Shown here one piece after another: positions 14,993-23,959 of a DNA stretch of 25,837 nucleotides. Position 1 is the stretch's first letter. Each line of letters opens with the position of its first letter. The notes under the pieces were generated by a model. It had not been told where the DNA came from, ran no database searches, and saw only the letters and a list, made by a program, of their open reading frames with translations. The position numbers and the translations under genes are program-made. Source of the DNA: an uncultured Methylotenera sp. (GTDB lineage Bacteria > Pseudomonadota > Gammaproteobacteria > Burkholderiales > Methylophilaceae); assembly GCA_937957775.1 (NCBI GenBank), contig CALFXV010000047.1, forward strand, positions 1 through 25,837, written 5' to 3'.

Positions 14993-17164
14993 ATGAAGTT
15001 CATAGTATTACTTAGCGCCACATTGGGTGCCTTCTTGCTGTACTTGCTGTCAAACGCCAGTGCCAATACCGCTGCTTCCGGCGAATACTATTCCTTGTTG
15101 GTAGCGTTGAATATTCTATTGGCAGCCTTTCTAATCGGCGTCATAGGCTATCAAGTATGGCGTTTATTCAAGCAGATTCGCAGTGGCGTAGTGGGCAGTC
15201 GCTTTACCCGTCGATTGTTAATGAGCTTTGCCATGATGGCACTGATCCCCGGCTTAATTGTTTATTTGGTGTCGGTTAACTTTTTAACCCGATCCATCGA
15301 ATCTTGGTTCAATGTAAAGGTAGAAGCAGCGCTGGAAGGCGGCTTAAATCTAGGTCGCACCGCCTTGGACATCATGCTCTTGGACGTCAAAGAAAAAGGC
15401 GAGAACATGGCCAGCACCTTGGCCTTTCAGCCAGCCAATAGCCGCTCTATCTTGAACGATCTGCGTGAAAAAAGCGGCATTCGGGACGTCACCTTGTTGA
15501 CCGTGCAAGGCCGAATTTTAGAAGTATCGAATAGCGATGCCACCTCTATCTTGCCGGAATTGCCCAGTGTCGCCCAACTCAGGCAAGCGCGTTTACACAT
15601 CCTTGGCAGCATAGAGCCGATTAGCAATAAGGGCTTGTACTTGCGGGTATTGGTGCCGGTGAATGGTCAGGATTTGGCCGGTGAAACGCGTATATTGCAG
15701 TTGCTGCAACCGGTGCCCAAAGCGCTGGCAAATACCGCCGAGGCAGTGCAAGACGTTTACCAAGACTACCAACAACTATCATATAGCCGCACCTCACTTA
15801 GGGAAGTGTTTGCCCTGACCTTAACCTTGGTCATGATGTTGGCGATGTTGGGTGCCGTCTCTGTGGCCTTTGTTTTGAGTCGCAAATTATCGGCGCCCTT
15901 AACCGTCTTGGCCGAGGGCACCAAAGCCATTGCCAGTGGCGACTACAGCACGGTGTTGCCTGCCCACGGTAAAGACGAATTGGGTGTCTTGGTGCAATCC
16001 TTTAACAGCATGACCCAGCAACTCGATGACGCGACCAAAGCTGCCGAGCGTAACCGTTCTAGGGTAGAGGCGGCCCGGGGTTACTTGGAAACCATATTGG
16101 CGCATTTGTCATCCGGCGTTATGGCCTTAAACCAACGCGGAGAATTGCGCACGTTCAACGAAGCTGCCAACAATATATTGGCCGTTCAGTTACAGCATTT
16201 CGTCGGCTTGACCATAGAAGAAATGGTCATCAAACAGGCGCGTTTGGAAGCCTTCTTTTTGGCTATCGCCATGCACAATCAGCATGCCGTGGGAGAAGAG
16301 TCTGCCATAGAAACCGCTGTTGAGACGACTAAGGACGACTTGTTTACCCAGATAGAATTGCTCAGCGGTCAAGGCAAGCAAATACTCACCTTACGCGGCA
16401 CGCGTTTACCGGATGGCGGTTACGTGGCGGTGTTTGACGATGCCACCACCATGATACAAGCGCAGCGCGATGCTGCTTGGGGGGAAGTGGCTAGGCGCTT
16501 GGCGCACGAGATTAAAAACCCATTGACGCCCATACAGTTGTCGGCAGAGCGCATGGCGCATAAATTAGTCGACAAATTGGATGGCAGCGATGCCGATATG
16601 CTCAAGCGCTCGACCGCCACCATCGTCAATCAAGTCGATGCCTTAAAACGCATGGTCAACGAATTCAGTGAGTATGCCCGCTCGCCCGCACCGCAATTGC
16701 AAACCCTGGATTTTAATAAACTCATACAAGAAGTGGTGTCCTTTTACGATTTGCCGGCCAGAAAATTGCACTTGTCTTTAGAAAAACAAGCCTCCGCCAT
16801 TAAGGGCGACAGCACCATGTTGCGTCAAGTGATACACAACTTGCTGCAAAATGCCCAGGATGCCTTAATCGATCAAAGTGATGCTTTAATCCAAGTGCAA
16901 ACTAAATCGGTAGGCCCGATGTTGGTATTAACGGTGACGGATAACGGCAACGGGTTCCCAGCCGAAATCTTGGCGCATGCCTTTGAGCCTTACATGACGA
17001 CTAAATCACACGGCACCGGTTTGGGTTTGGCCATCGTCAAGAAGATCATAGAAGAGCATAAAGGCTGGATCAAAATTGAGAATTTAAGCGACCTTGATAC
17101 CGATTTGGCCGATAGTCCAAACAGCGGGGCGGTTGTGACCATCAGCCTGCCATTGGACGCGTGA
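14993..17164 (+). CDS. ntrY: NtrY-like transmembrane sensor histidine kinase
   Basis: The kinase is 723 residues long. The ATG at 14993 is preferred to a TTG at 14951 because the latter overlaps DUF4390 and adds a non-membrane tail. Topology: membrane helices near 3-20, 35-58, 76-98 and 272-295, with an extracytoplasmic sensor region about 100-270. HAMP follows at about 296-348, then a PAS domain from 364 (YLETILAHLSSGVMALN). The H box RRLAHEIKNPLTPIQLSAERM carries the phosphorylated H505; the N box NLLQNAQDAL (from 616), DNGNG and the GTGLGLAIVKK lid follow, so kinase activity looks intact. It pairs with the response regulator 68 nt downstream. Ligand unknown; NtrYX systems in other proteobacteria are linked to nitrogen or redox/respiratory control. 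Confidence 0.93.
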   Translation: MKFIVLLSATLGAFLLYLLSNASANTAASGEYYSLLVALNILLAAFLIGVIGYQVWRLFKQIRSGVVGSRFTRRLLMSFAMMALIPGLIVYLVSVNFLTRSIESWFNVKVEAALEGGLNLGRTALDIMLLDVKEKGENMASTLAFQPANSRSILNDLREKSGIRDVTLLTVQGRILEVSNSDATSILPELPSVAQLRQARLHILGSIEPISNKGLYLRVLVPVNGQDLAGETRILQLLQPVPKALANTAEAVQDVYQDYQQLSYSRTSLREVFALTLTLVMMLAMLGAVSVAFVLSRKLSAPLTVLAEGTKAIASGDYSTVLPAHGKDELGVLVQSFNSMTQQLDDATKAAERNRSRVEAARGYLETILAHLSSGVMALNQRGELRTFNEAANNILAVQLQHFVGLTIEEMVIKQARLEAFFLAIAMHNQHAVGEESAIETAVETTKDDLFTQIELLSGQGKQILTLRGTRLPDGGYVAVFDDATTMIQAQRDAAWGEVARRLAHEIKNPLTPIQLSAERMAHKLVDKLDGSDADMLKRSTATIVNQVDALKRMVNEFSEYARSPAPQLQTLDFNKLIQEVVSFYDLPARKLHLSLEKQASAIKGDSTMLRQVIHNLLQNAQDALIDQSDALIQVQTKSVGPMLVLTVTDNGNGFPAEILAHAFEPYMTTKSHGTGLGLAIVKKIIEEHKGWIKIENLSDLDTDLADSPNSGAVVTISLPLDA

Positions 17165-17232
17165 GCTTAGGCCGCAACTGACTTTGAGCAATTATTTTAG
17201 TAACACAATCATAGAGAAATAAAAGAATCAGC

Positions 17233-18549
17233 ATGGCAGCAAAACATATATTAGTGGTCGATGACGAAATAGGTATACGCGAATTGTTGCGCGATATCTT
17301 GCAAGATGAAGGCTATCGCGTGCAGTTGGCCGAGAATGCCGCTGCTGCCCGAGCGGCTAGGTTGCAGGAACGGCCGGACTTGGTGTTGTTGGACATCTGG
17401 ATGCCCGATTGCGATGGGATCACCTTGCTTAAAGAGTGGGTGAATAGCAGCTTGTTGACCATGCCAGTGGTGATGATGTCTGGGCATGGCACCATAGACA
17501 CGGCGGTGGAAGCGACGCGCATTGGTGCGTTTGATTTTTTGGAAAAACCGATTGCCTTACAAAAACTGTTAAAAACCGTCAGCACCGCTTTAAAACACGG
17601 CGAACAACGGCCTAAATCGGCCATGAATTTAGCTAGCCTCGGTAAAAGCCCTATCATCACGGCACTGAAAGAGCGCTTGGATAAAATCGCTGCTAATGTC
17701 ATTCCAGCGCCGGTATTGTTGATAGGCCCTAAAGGCAGTGGCGCGGAATTGTGCGCGCGTTATTTGCAAGAAGCCGACAGCCCATGGTTGGCCTTAAGTG
17801 ACTACGCCCGTTTGGCGCATGAGCCTATGGATGTATTAGAAGGCCTGCGAGGTGGTGTGTTGTTCATCGCTGAGCTGACCGAGCTTAATAAAGCCGAGCA
17901 AAAGGGCTTGTTATTGTTGATCGCTAAATCCGATAAATACCATGTGCGCGTGGTGTGTGCCACCAGCGAAAACCTACCTAGGTTACAGGCCGAGGGCTTG
18001 TTTGATTACAATTTATACCAAACGCTAACGGCCTCATCGCTCACCATGCCGGCCTTGAATGACCATAAAGAAGACATCCCGGATTTGGTGGTGGCCATCA
18101 CCCATTTGCAATTGGAATTGGCCGGTATGGATTACCGCGAATTTGACGTAGCAGCCTTAAATGCCTTGCGTAACGCCGATTGGCCTGGCGATTTGGCGCA
18201 ACTCGATGCGGTGCTACGAAATTTATTGCAAACCAGTTTGGGTGAAAAAATTGGCCTAGAGGACGTGAAGCGTGTCTTGCATCAATTTGATGACAGGCAA
18301 GTCATGGGGTCGACCGACTTGACCGTGGCCGTGCAGGTGCAAAGCGAACAATCGGTCAGTTTAAGTATGGACAGCGGTTTGTATGATCAACCGCTGCGCG
18401 AGGCCCGCGACGACTTCGAGCGCCGCTATTTTGAACACCACATTAAATTGGTGGCGCATAACATGAGTAAATTGGCCGAGATTGCCGGCCTAGAACGCAC
18501 CCATTTGTACCGTAAGCTCAAGCAGCTTGGTATTAAAATAAAAGCTTAA
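17233..18549 (+). CDS. ntrX: NtrX-like response regulator with degenerate AAA+ domain
   Basis: The receiver domain (1-120) is complete: D10/D11, the phosphorylated D54 (LVLLDIWMPD), S83 and K105. The central domain (about 135-345) derives from sigma-54 activators but is eroded. The Walker A is GPKGSGAE (165-172), the Walker B is GGVLFIAE (207-214) without the catalytic DE pair, and the region that should hold the GAFTGA sigma-54 loop is shortened to about 20 residues with no such motif. The FREDLYYRL-type sensor/arginine segment reads LFDYNLYQTL. The C-terminal Fis-type HTH (412-434, MSKLAEIAGLERTHLYRKLK) is intact. It probably acts as a DNA-binding phospho-switch that does not remodel sigma-54 polymerase. 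Its stop overlaps the stop of xth. Confidence 0.93.
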   Translation: MAAKHILVVDDEIGIRELLRDILQDEGYRVQLAENAAAARAARLQERPDLVLLDIWMPDCDGITLLKEWVNSSLLTMPVVMMSGHGTIDTAVEATRIGAFDFLEKPIALQKLLKTVSTALKHGEQRPKSAMNLASLGKSPIITALKERLDKIAANVIPAPVLLIGPKGSGAELCARYLQEADSPWLALSDYARLAHEPMDVLEGLRGGVLFIAELTELNKAEQKGLLLLIAKSDKYHVRVVCATSENLPRLQAEGLFDYNLYQTLTASSLTMPALNDHKEDIPDLVVAITHLQLELAGMDYREFDVAALNALRNADWPGDLAQLDAVLRNLLQTSLGEKIGLEDVKRVLHQFDDRQVMGSTDLTVAVQVQSEQSVSLSMDSGLYDQPLREARDDFERRYFEHHIKLVAHNMSKLAEIAGLERTHLYRKLKQLGIKIKA

Positions 18550-19313
18550 TTGGCTAATTCCAATACCACCGGTGTGTGGTCGGATGGCCGTTCTAATTTA
18601 CGCGGCGCTTTGTCTATGTGCGCAGCGGCGCAGTGGGATTTGAGCGCGTCGCTGACTAATATGTGGTCTATGCGCATGCCTAAGTTGCGCCTAAATCCCA
18701 TCATGCGGTAATCCCACCAACTAAAGCTTTTATCCGCTTGGTCAAATAACCTAAAGCTGTCATGTAGGCCCAAGTCCAGCAGCGCTTGAAACGCTGCCCG
18801 TTCGGCAGGACTGACCAAGACTTGGCCTAGCCAGGCATTGGGGTCGTGGCAATCGCGGTCTTCCGGTGCAATGTTGTAATCGCCTAATAGCAACAAATTT
18901 GGGTGCAAGCTGAGTTCGTTTTTTAGCCAGCCGTTAAGCGCAGTTAGCCAACGCAATTTGTATTGGTATTTGTCCGAATCGACGGCTTGACCATTTGGGA
19001 TGTAAGCGCATACCACGCGCATGCCGGCTATGCTGGCAGCGATGACGCGTTGCTGCTCATCGGCAAATTGCGGTATGTTGTGTTGGATGTCGGTCATGGC
19101 ATGGCGACTGATGATGGCCACGCCGTTATAGGTTTTTTGCCCGATGTGGACCGCTTGATAGCCTATCGCTTGCAAGTCGGCGTAGGGGAATTTATGGTCC
19201 TCTTGCTTGGTTTCTTGCAAACACAGCACGTCGGGTTGATTGCTTTGCAGCCAATCCAAGACATGCGGTAGCCTAACGTTTAACGAATTAACATTCCAGG
19301 TAGCAAACTTCAT
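18546..19313 (-). CDS. xth: Exodeoxyribonuclease III / AP endonuclease
   Basis: This base-excision-repair enzyme cleaves 5' of abasic sites and degrades 3' ends. The 255 residues carry the full exonuclease-endonuclease-phosphatase set: N7 (WNVNS), E34 (LQETK), Y104, D145 and N147 (GDYNIAP), D216 (RIDHIL), and D245 and H246 (SDHTPV). It is convergent with ntrX, the two stop codons sharing the palindrome TTAA. Only 7 nt separate it from prlC upstream, and no clear Shine-Dalgarno is seen, so translation is likely coupled to prlC. Confidence 0.96.
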   Translation of the reverse strand: MKFATWNVNSLNVRLPHVLDWLQSNQPDVLCLQETKQEDHKFPYADLQAIGYQAVHIGQKTYNGVAIISRHAMTDIQHNIPQFADEQQRVIAASIAGMRVVCAYIPNGQAVDSDKYQYKLRWLTALNGWLKNELSLHPNLLLLGDYNIAPEDRDCHDPNAWLGQVLVSPAERAAFQALLDLGLHDSFRLFDQADKSFSWWDYRMMGFRRNLGMRIDHILVSDALKSHCAAAHIDKAPRKLERPSDHTPVVLELAN

Positions 19314-19320
19314 TGGGCCA

Positions 19321-21363
19321 TCAATTCATGCCATTGTGACGCAACAAGGCGTCGATATTTGGCGCACGACCGCGAAATGCCGTAAACGATTCCAGGGCTG
19401 GCCTAGACCCGCCTTGCGCTAAAATTTCTTGCCAATAGCGTTGGCCTGTTTCTGGGCAAAGCACGCCGTTTTCTTCAAATAGGCTGTAGGCGTCGGCCGA
19501 TAATACTTCTGCCCATTTATAGCTGTAATAACCGGCCGAGTAACCACCGGAAAAGATGTGGGTGAAATTATTTGGAAAGCGGTTCCATTTTGGTGGGCGT
19601 ACCACCGCCACTTCATCGCGCACTTCCTCGATGAGGTCCAAGGCAGTTTTTTTGCCGTGTGGATCAAAGGAGCCGTGTAAGCGGATGTCAAATAATGAAA
19701 ACTCAATTTGCCGCACGGTTTGCATGCCGGCTTGGAAGTTTTTCGCTGCCACCATTTTGTCGAATAAGGCGCGCGGCAATTGCTCGCCAGTCTCGACGTG
19801 AGCGGTCATGTGACGCAACACGTCCCATTCCCAACAGAAGTTTTCCATGAATTGACTGGGCAGTTCGACCGCATCCCATTCCACGCCTTTGATGCCAGAC
19901 ACGCTGTAATCGTCGACTTTGGTCAGCATGTGGTGTATGCCATGGCCAAATTCGTGGAACATGGTTAAGACTTCGTCGTGGGTAAATAAAGCTGGTTTGT
20001 CGCCGACCGGAGCGGAGAAGTTACAGGTTAAAAAAGCCACCGGCGTCGTCACTTGGTCCAATACTTTGCGTCGGGTAATGGCTTCGTCCATCCATGCGCC
20101 ACCGCGTTTGTTATTGCGCGCGTACAAGTCTAAATAAAACTGACCAATTAAATGCCCATGCGCATCCTTAATGTCATAAAAGCTAGCGCTGTCATGCCAA
20201 ACTGAGGCTTGCGACTTGATCACGTTAATGGCAAAAATGGTTTCCACCACTTTAAATAAACCGCTTAAGACTTTGTCTTCCGGGAAGTACTGTTTGACTT
20301 CTAAATCAGAGAACGCGTATTTTTCTTCGCGTAATTTTTCTGAGGCGTAAGACACGTCCCAAGCTTGCATGTCGTTGATGCCCAGTTTTTTTGCGTAGGC
20401 TTCCAATTCTTGTTTGTCTCTAAGTGCGTAGGGTTTGGCTTTGTCTGCCAAGTCCTGCAGAAACGCTTCTACTTGTTGAGGCGATTCGGCCATTTTGGTG
20501 GCCACCGACAATTCGGCGTAATTGGCAAAGCCGAGTAATTGCGCTGCCTCCAATTTGAGCTTTAAAATTTGCGCAATGATAGGGGTGTTATCCCATTCTG
20601 CTTTGCCAAATTCAGAGGCGCGGGTGGCGTAAGCGCGGTATAGGGTTTCGCGCAATTCCCGGTTATCGGCGTACTGCAACACCGGTAGATAAGACGGGAA
20701 GTGCAAACTAAATTGGTAGCCGTTTTTGCCGGATTCTTTGGCTGCTGCTTGCGCGGTAGCCAATACGTCATCGGGGATGCCGCTTAAGCGGCTGAGGTCT
20801 TCAACCACCAGGGTGTAATCGTTGGTGTTGTCCAAGACGTTTTCTTCAAACTTGGAAGCCAGTTTGGATAATTCTTCTTGTATGGCTTTAAAGCGACTTT
20901 TTTCTGCTGGCGCCAATTCGGCACCGCCTAAGCGAAAATCACGTAATTCGTTTTCTATGATTTTCTGTTGTGCTGGCGTCAATTTGGCGTAAGCGGGGTC
21001 GGCGCGCAGGCTGCGAAATTTTGCGTAGAGGCGTTCGTCTTGGCCGAGGTCGGCATAAAAATCCGTGAGTTTGGACAGGTTGGTATTGTAAGCTTCACGC
21101 AGGGCAGGGCTGTTAACCACGCCATTCATGTGCCCGACTTGTGACCAAGCGCGGGCTAACTTTTCTTCCATGTCTTCCAATTTGGCGGCGAAATTATCCC
21201 ACGTGACTTTTTCGCTGGCAGTGGCCAGGCTGTCTATGGTTGCTCTGGCTTCGCTGAGCAAATGGTCCATGGCTGGGCTAACGTGCTCCGCTTGCACTTC
21301 GTCAAATTTGGGTAAACCCGAGAAATGCAAGAGGGGGTTATGGCTTAATGATGTGGCCGACAC
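19321..21363 (-). CDS. prlC: Oligopeptidase A (M3 family)
   Basis: This cytosolic zinc metallopeptidase degrades short peptides, including cleaved signal peptides. The 680 residues match the family length. The catalytic HEFGHGIHH motif puts the zinc ligands at H470 and H474 with catalytic E471, and the downstream GVEWDAVELPSQFMENFCW supplies the third ligand glutamate. The start codon is GTG at 21363, supported by TAAGGATAAACGACC within the 20-nt gap to ptsI; no ATG is better placed. It is probably co-transcribed with the PTS operon. Confidence 0.95.
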   Translation of the reverse strand: MSATSLSHNPLLHFSGLPKFDEVQAEHVSPAMDHLLSEARATIDSLATASEKVTWDNFAAKLEDMEEKLARAWSQVGHMNGVVNSPALREAYNTNLSKLTDFYADLGQDERLYAKFRSLRADPAYAKLTPAQQKIIENELRDFRLGGAELAPAEKSRFKAIQEELSKLASKFEENVLDNTNDYTLVVEDLSRLSGIPDDVLATAQAAAKESGKNGYQFSLHFPSYLPVLQYADNRELRETLYRAYATRASEFGKAEWDNTPIIAQILKLKLEAAQLLGFANYAELSVATKMAESPQQVEAFLQDLADKAKPYALRDKQELEAYAKKLGINDMQAWDVSYASEKLREEKYAFSDLEVKQYFPEDKVLSGLFKVVETIFAINVIKSQASVWHDSASFYDIKDAHGHLIGQFYLDLYARNNKRGGAWMDEAITRRKVLDQVTTPVAFLTCNFSAPVGDKPALFTHDEVLTMFHEFGHGIHHMLTKVDDYSVSGIKGVEWDAVELPSQFMENFCWEWDVLRHMTAHVETGEQLPRALFDKMVAAKNFQAGMQTVRQIEFSLFDIRLHGSFDPHGKKTALDLIEEVRDEVAVVRPPKWNRFPNNFTHIFSGGYSAGYYSYKWAEVLSADAYSLFEENGVLCPETGQRYWQEILAQGGSRPALESFTAFRGRAPNIDALLRHNGMN

Positions 21364-21383
21364 GGTCGTTTATCCTTATAGGG

Positions 21384-23150
21384 CTATTTCAATTTTAAAT
21401 GCGGGCTGCTGTTTAATTTTGCCAGCAGCGGTTCAATTCTTTCTATGTCAGTTTGCGTTAAAATTTTTCGCGCTTGGTCCTTAAGTTGCGACGCTTGGCT
21501 GCGCAAGATCTGTTGCTTGACCCCCAAAATGTGCGAGGGGTGCATGGACAGTTGCCTTAAGCCCATGCCAACTAAGAGCTTGGTCAGCTTAATGTCGCCG
21601 GCCATTTCACCGCAAACCGACACCGATTTGCCTAATTTTTCACCGGCCTTGATAGTCATGGCAATTAACTTCAGCACCGATGGGTGTATCGGGTTGTATA
21701 GATGCGCCACGGCGTCATCGGTTCGATCGATGGCCAAGGTATATTGAATTAAATCGTTCGTGCCTATGGACAGAAAGTCCAATTCTTTAGCAAAGGCCTC
21801 GGCATTGATGGCCGCTGCCGTGATTTCTATCATGCCGCCCAGTGGCGTTGTTTCATTAAAAGCCACGTTCTGTTTACGTAAGCTGATTTTAGCTCGCTCT
21901 AAGAGTAATTTGCATTGGCGTAATTCGGCCAGGTTGGACAGCATGGGAATTAAAATTTTGATCTGGCCAAACTGCGAGGCGCGCAACAAGGCGCGCAATT
22001 GCGTATGAAAAATCTGTGGTTCGCTTAAGCAATAACGGATGGCGCGCAAGCCTAAGGCCGGGTTGGCGCAAGTCACCACCGTGTCTGGGTTCATTTGTTT
22101 GTCGGCGCCTAAATCCAAGGTGCGGATAATGACCGGCAAGCCTTTCATGGCGACGGCGACGGTTTTGTAGGCCTGAAATTGCTCCTCTTCATCGGGCATT
22201 TCCCGCCTGTTCATGAATAGGAATTCCGTTCTATACAAACCGATGCCGGTGGCACCGGATGCGCTGACCGCCACCACGTCTTCTGGCACTTCAATGTTGG
22301 CCAATAATTCAACGGCCACGCCATCCAAGGTGACGGCCTTGGTGGTTTTGATGCGTTGTAATTTTTGTTGCTCAAGTTCCCACTGCTCTTGGCGCAATTT
22401 GTATTCGGTGAGGATGCTGACATCGGGGTTAACGATCACCACCCCTTGGCTGCCATCAACAATGATTAACTCGCCATCACGAATTAAATCGCGGGCTTTT
22501 TGCAAGGCGACGATGGACGGGATATTTAGGCTACGCGCCAATATGGCGGTATGCGAAGTGATGCCGCCCACGTCAGTAATGAAGGCAGCAAATTCGTGGT
22601 GCTTAAATTGGATGGCGTCTGCCGGCGAAATGTCGTGGGCCACCAGGATCAGTTTGCGCTCTTCGTTTAAGGCGCTGGTTTGCCGTTCTGTGCTGAGTTG
22701 ACTGGGGTGGCCGAGCAAGACTTTGATGACGCGTTCCACCACTTGGATGACGTCTTGTTTGCGCTCACGCAAGTAATCGTCTTCAATTTGCTCAAATTGC
22801 TCAACGATGTCATCCATTTGCAATTTAATCGCCCACTCGGCATTGCATAACTCGTTGCGTATGATGTCTTTGGGGATTTCTGCTAGCGATTTGTCTTCTA
22901 GCATCATTAAATGCGTGCCGATAAAAGCGGCCAATTCAGCAGGAGCATTTTTACGCAAACTGCTGTTAATTTTCAACAAATCTTGCTTAACGGTTGCTAT
23001 CGCGTCACTAAAACGATTTATTTCAGCGTCGATTAAATGCGCCGGTAAGGGGTAGTGCACCACTTCCAACAAAGCGTTGGACACCAAATGCGCATGGCCT
23101 ATGGCTATGCCACTGGATACCCCGACACCGTGTAGGCAAAAACTAGTCAT
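21384..23150 (-). CDS. ptsI: PTS enzyme I
   Basis: Enzyme I autophosphorylates with phosphoenolpyruvate and passes the phosphate to HPr. The 588 residues contain the HPr-binding/swivelling domain with active-site H200 (GGITSHTAILARS) and the PEP-binding barrel with LYRTEFLFM (305-313), a GGMIE segment (438-442) and C513 (SVCGEMAGD). There is no extra GAF domain, so it is the sugar-type EI rather than the nitrogen-type EI-Ntr (PtsP), although no sugar permease is encoded nearby. AAAAGGCAGTCGC precedes its ATG; ptsH ends 18 nt upstream. Confidence 0.96.
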   Translation of the reverse strand: MTSFCLHGVGVSSGIAIGHAHLVSNALLEVVHYPLPAHLIDAEINRFSDAIATVKQDLLKINSSLRKNAPAELAAFIGTHLMMLEDKSLAEIPKDIIRNELCNAEWAIKLQMDDIVEQFEQIEDDYLRERKQDVIQVVERVIKVLLGHPSQLSTERQTSALNEERKLILVAHDISPADAIQFKHHEFAAFITDVGGITSHTAILARSLNIPSIVALQKARDLIRDGELIIVDGSQGVVIVNPDVSILTEYKLRQEQWELEQQKLQRIKTTKAVTLDGVAVELLANIEVPEDVVAVSASGATGIGLYRTEFLFMNRREMPDEEEQFQAYKTVAVAMKGLPVIIRTLDLGADKQMNPDTVVTCANPALGLRAIRYCLSEPQIFHTQLRALLRASQFGQIKILIPMLSNLAELRQCKLLLERAKISLRKQNVAFNETTPLGGMIEITAAAINAEAFAKELDFLSIGTNDLIQYTLAIDRTDDAVAHLYNPIHPSVLKLIAMTIKAGEKLGKSVSVCGEMAGDIKLTKLLVGMGLRQLSMHPSHILGVKQQILRSQASQLKDQARKILTQTDIERIEPLLAKLNSSPHLKLK

Positions 23151-23168
23151 GCGACTGCCTTTTGGCCA

Positions 23169-23438
23169 TCATTCACCCTCACCGAAATAATCGGCTATCA
23201 GCGCTCTCAGCGCAGCAATGGCATCTTGTTCGTCCGTGCCGTTGGCCTCTAAGGTCACCATGGAGCCTTGTGACGCGGCCAACATCATGACGCCCATGAT
23301 GCTTTTGGCATTGACGCGGCGACCATTGCGGGTAATCCAAACTTCACTGGCAAACTTGCTGGCGGTTTGCGTCAGCTTGGTGGAGGCACGCGCGTGCAGT
23401 CCGAGCTTGTTGATGATTTTAACTTCTAGGCTAGTCAT
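23169..23438 (-). CDS. ptsH: Phosphocarrier protein HPr
   Basis: The 89-residue carrier is phosphorylated at H15 by enzyme I (NKLGLHARAST). It also has S46 in NAKSIMGVMML, the serine targeted by HPr kinase. Because hprK lies upstream in the same cluster, both phosphorylation routes are probably used, so HPr can act as a regulatory switch rather than a sugar transporter part. Size and fold pattern are those of a single-domain HPr. Confidence 0.97.
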   Translation of the reverse strand: MTSLEVKIINKLGLHARASTKLTQTASKFASEVWITRNGRRVNAKSIMGVMMLAASQGSMVTLEANGTDEQDAIAALRALIADYFGEGE

Positions 23439-23473
23439 GCATTTATCCAGTTTGATTTTGTTTCAAAACAAGC

Positions 23474-23496
23474 CTTAGGCATAGTGGCGCTATGCT
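23474..23496 (-). other. Intercistronic hairpins between EIIA and ptsH
   Basis: On the minus strand GCATAG-CGCCA-CTATGC forms a hairpin that includes the EIIA stop codon (TAG). It is followed by a GCCT/AGGC repeat and the near-palindrome TTGTTTTGAAACAA. There is no terminal T-run, so this looks like an mRNA processing or stability element separating EIIA from ptsH, not a strong terminator. Confidence 0.45.
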
Positions 23497-23900
23497 TCAT
23501 ATCGCTCGCAGCACTCGCGGCTAAAGTGCACCACGCCTTCACGACCGCCGGCCACGGCTTTTTCCACTAAGGCCATCAAGGATTCGTGCCTATAGGTCAT
23601 GGTGCGCACTATCATGGGCATATTGACGCCCGCCACGCCTTCGACCACGCCGGGGACAAGTAATTTGCTGACGATGTTGCAGGGTGTGGCGCCGTACATG
23701 TCGGACAGCACCAATACGCCATCGCCCTCATTGAGTTTGGCGACTAAATTTTGTGCCACAGGCAGTAAATGATCCGGATCATCTTGGTTGGTTACGGCCA
23801 GGTAAGCCACCTGCCTAGGCTCGTTGCCTATCACGTGCTTGGCACATTCCAGCAAGCTTTCACCAAAACCGCCGTGGGCGATAATTAAAATACCTATCAT
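23490..23900 (-). CDS. PTS EIIA component, mannose family
   Basis: The 136-residue single-domain EIIA of the mannose (ManX-A) family has phospho-acceptor H9 in IIAHGGFGESLL and the family loop VLSDMYGATPCNIVSKL. No EIIB, EIIC or EIID is visible, so it likely ends a phosphorelay and signals, as in other betaproteobacteria that lack sugar uptake by PTS. AGGGA lies before the ATG. It sits between rapZ and ptsH. Confidence 0.93.
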   Translation of the reverse strand: MIGILIIAHGGFGESLLECAKHVIGNEPRQVAYLAVTNQDDPDHLLPVAQNLVAKLNEGDGVLVLSDMYGATPCNIVSKLLVPGVVEGVAGVNMPMIVRTMTYRHESLMALVEKAVAGGREGVVHFSRECCERYEA

Positions 23901-23959
23901 GCTTTTCCCTAATACTTAGCTACGTTATCTATTACTCGTCCTGTTAATTGGCTAGGCAT

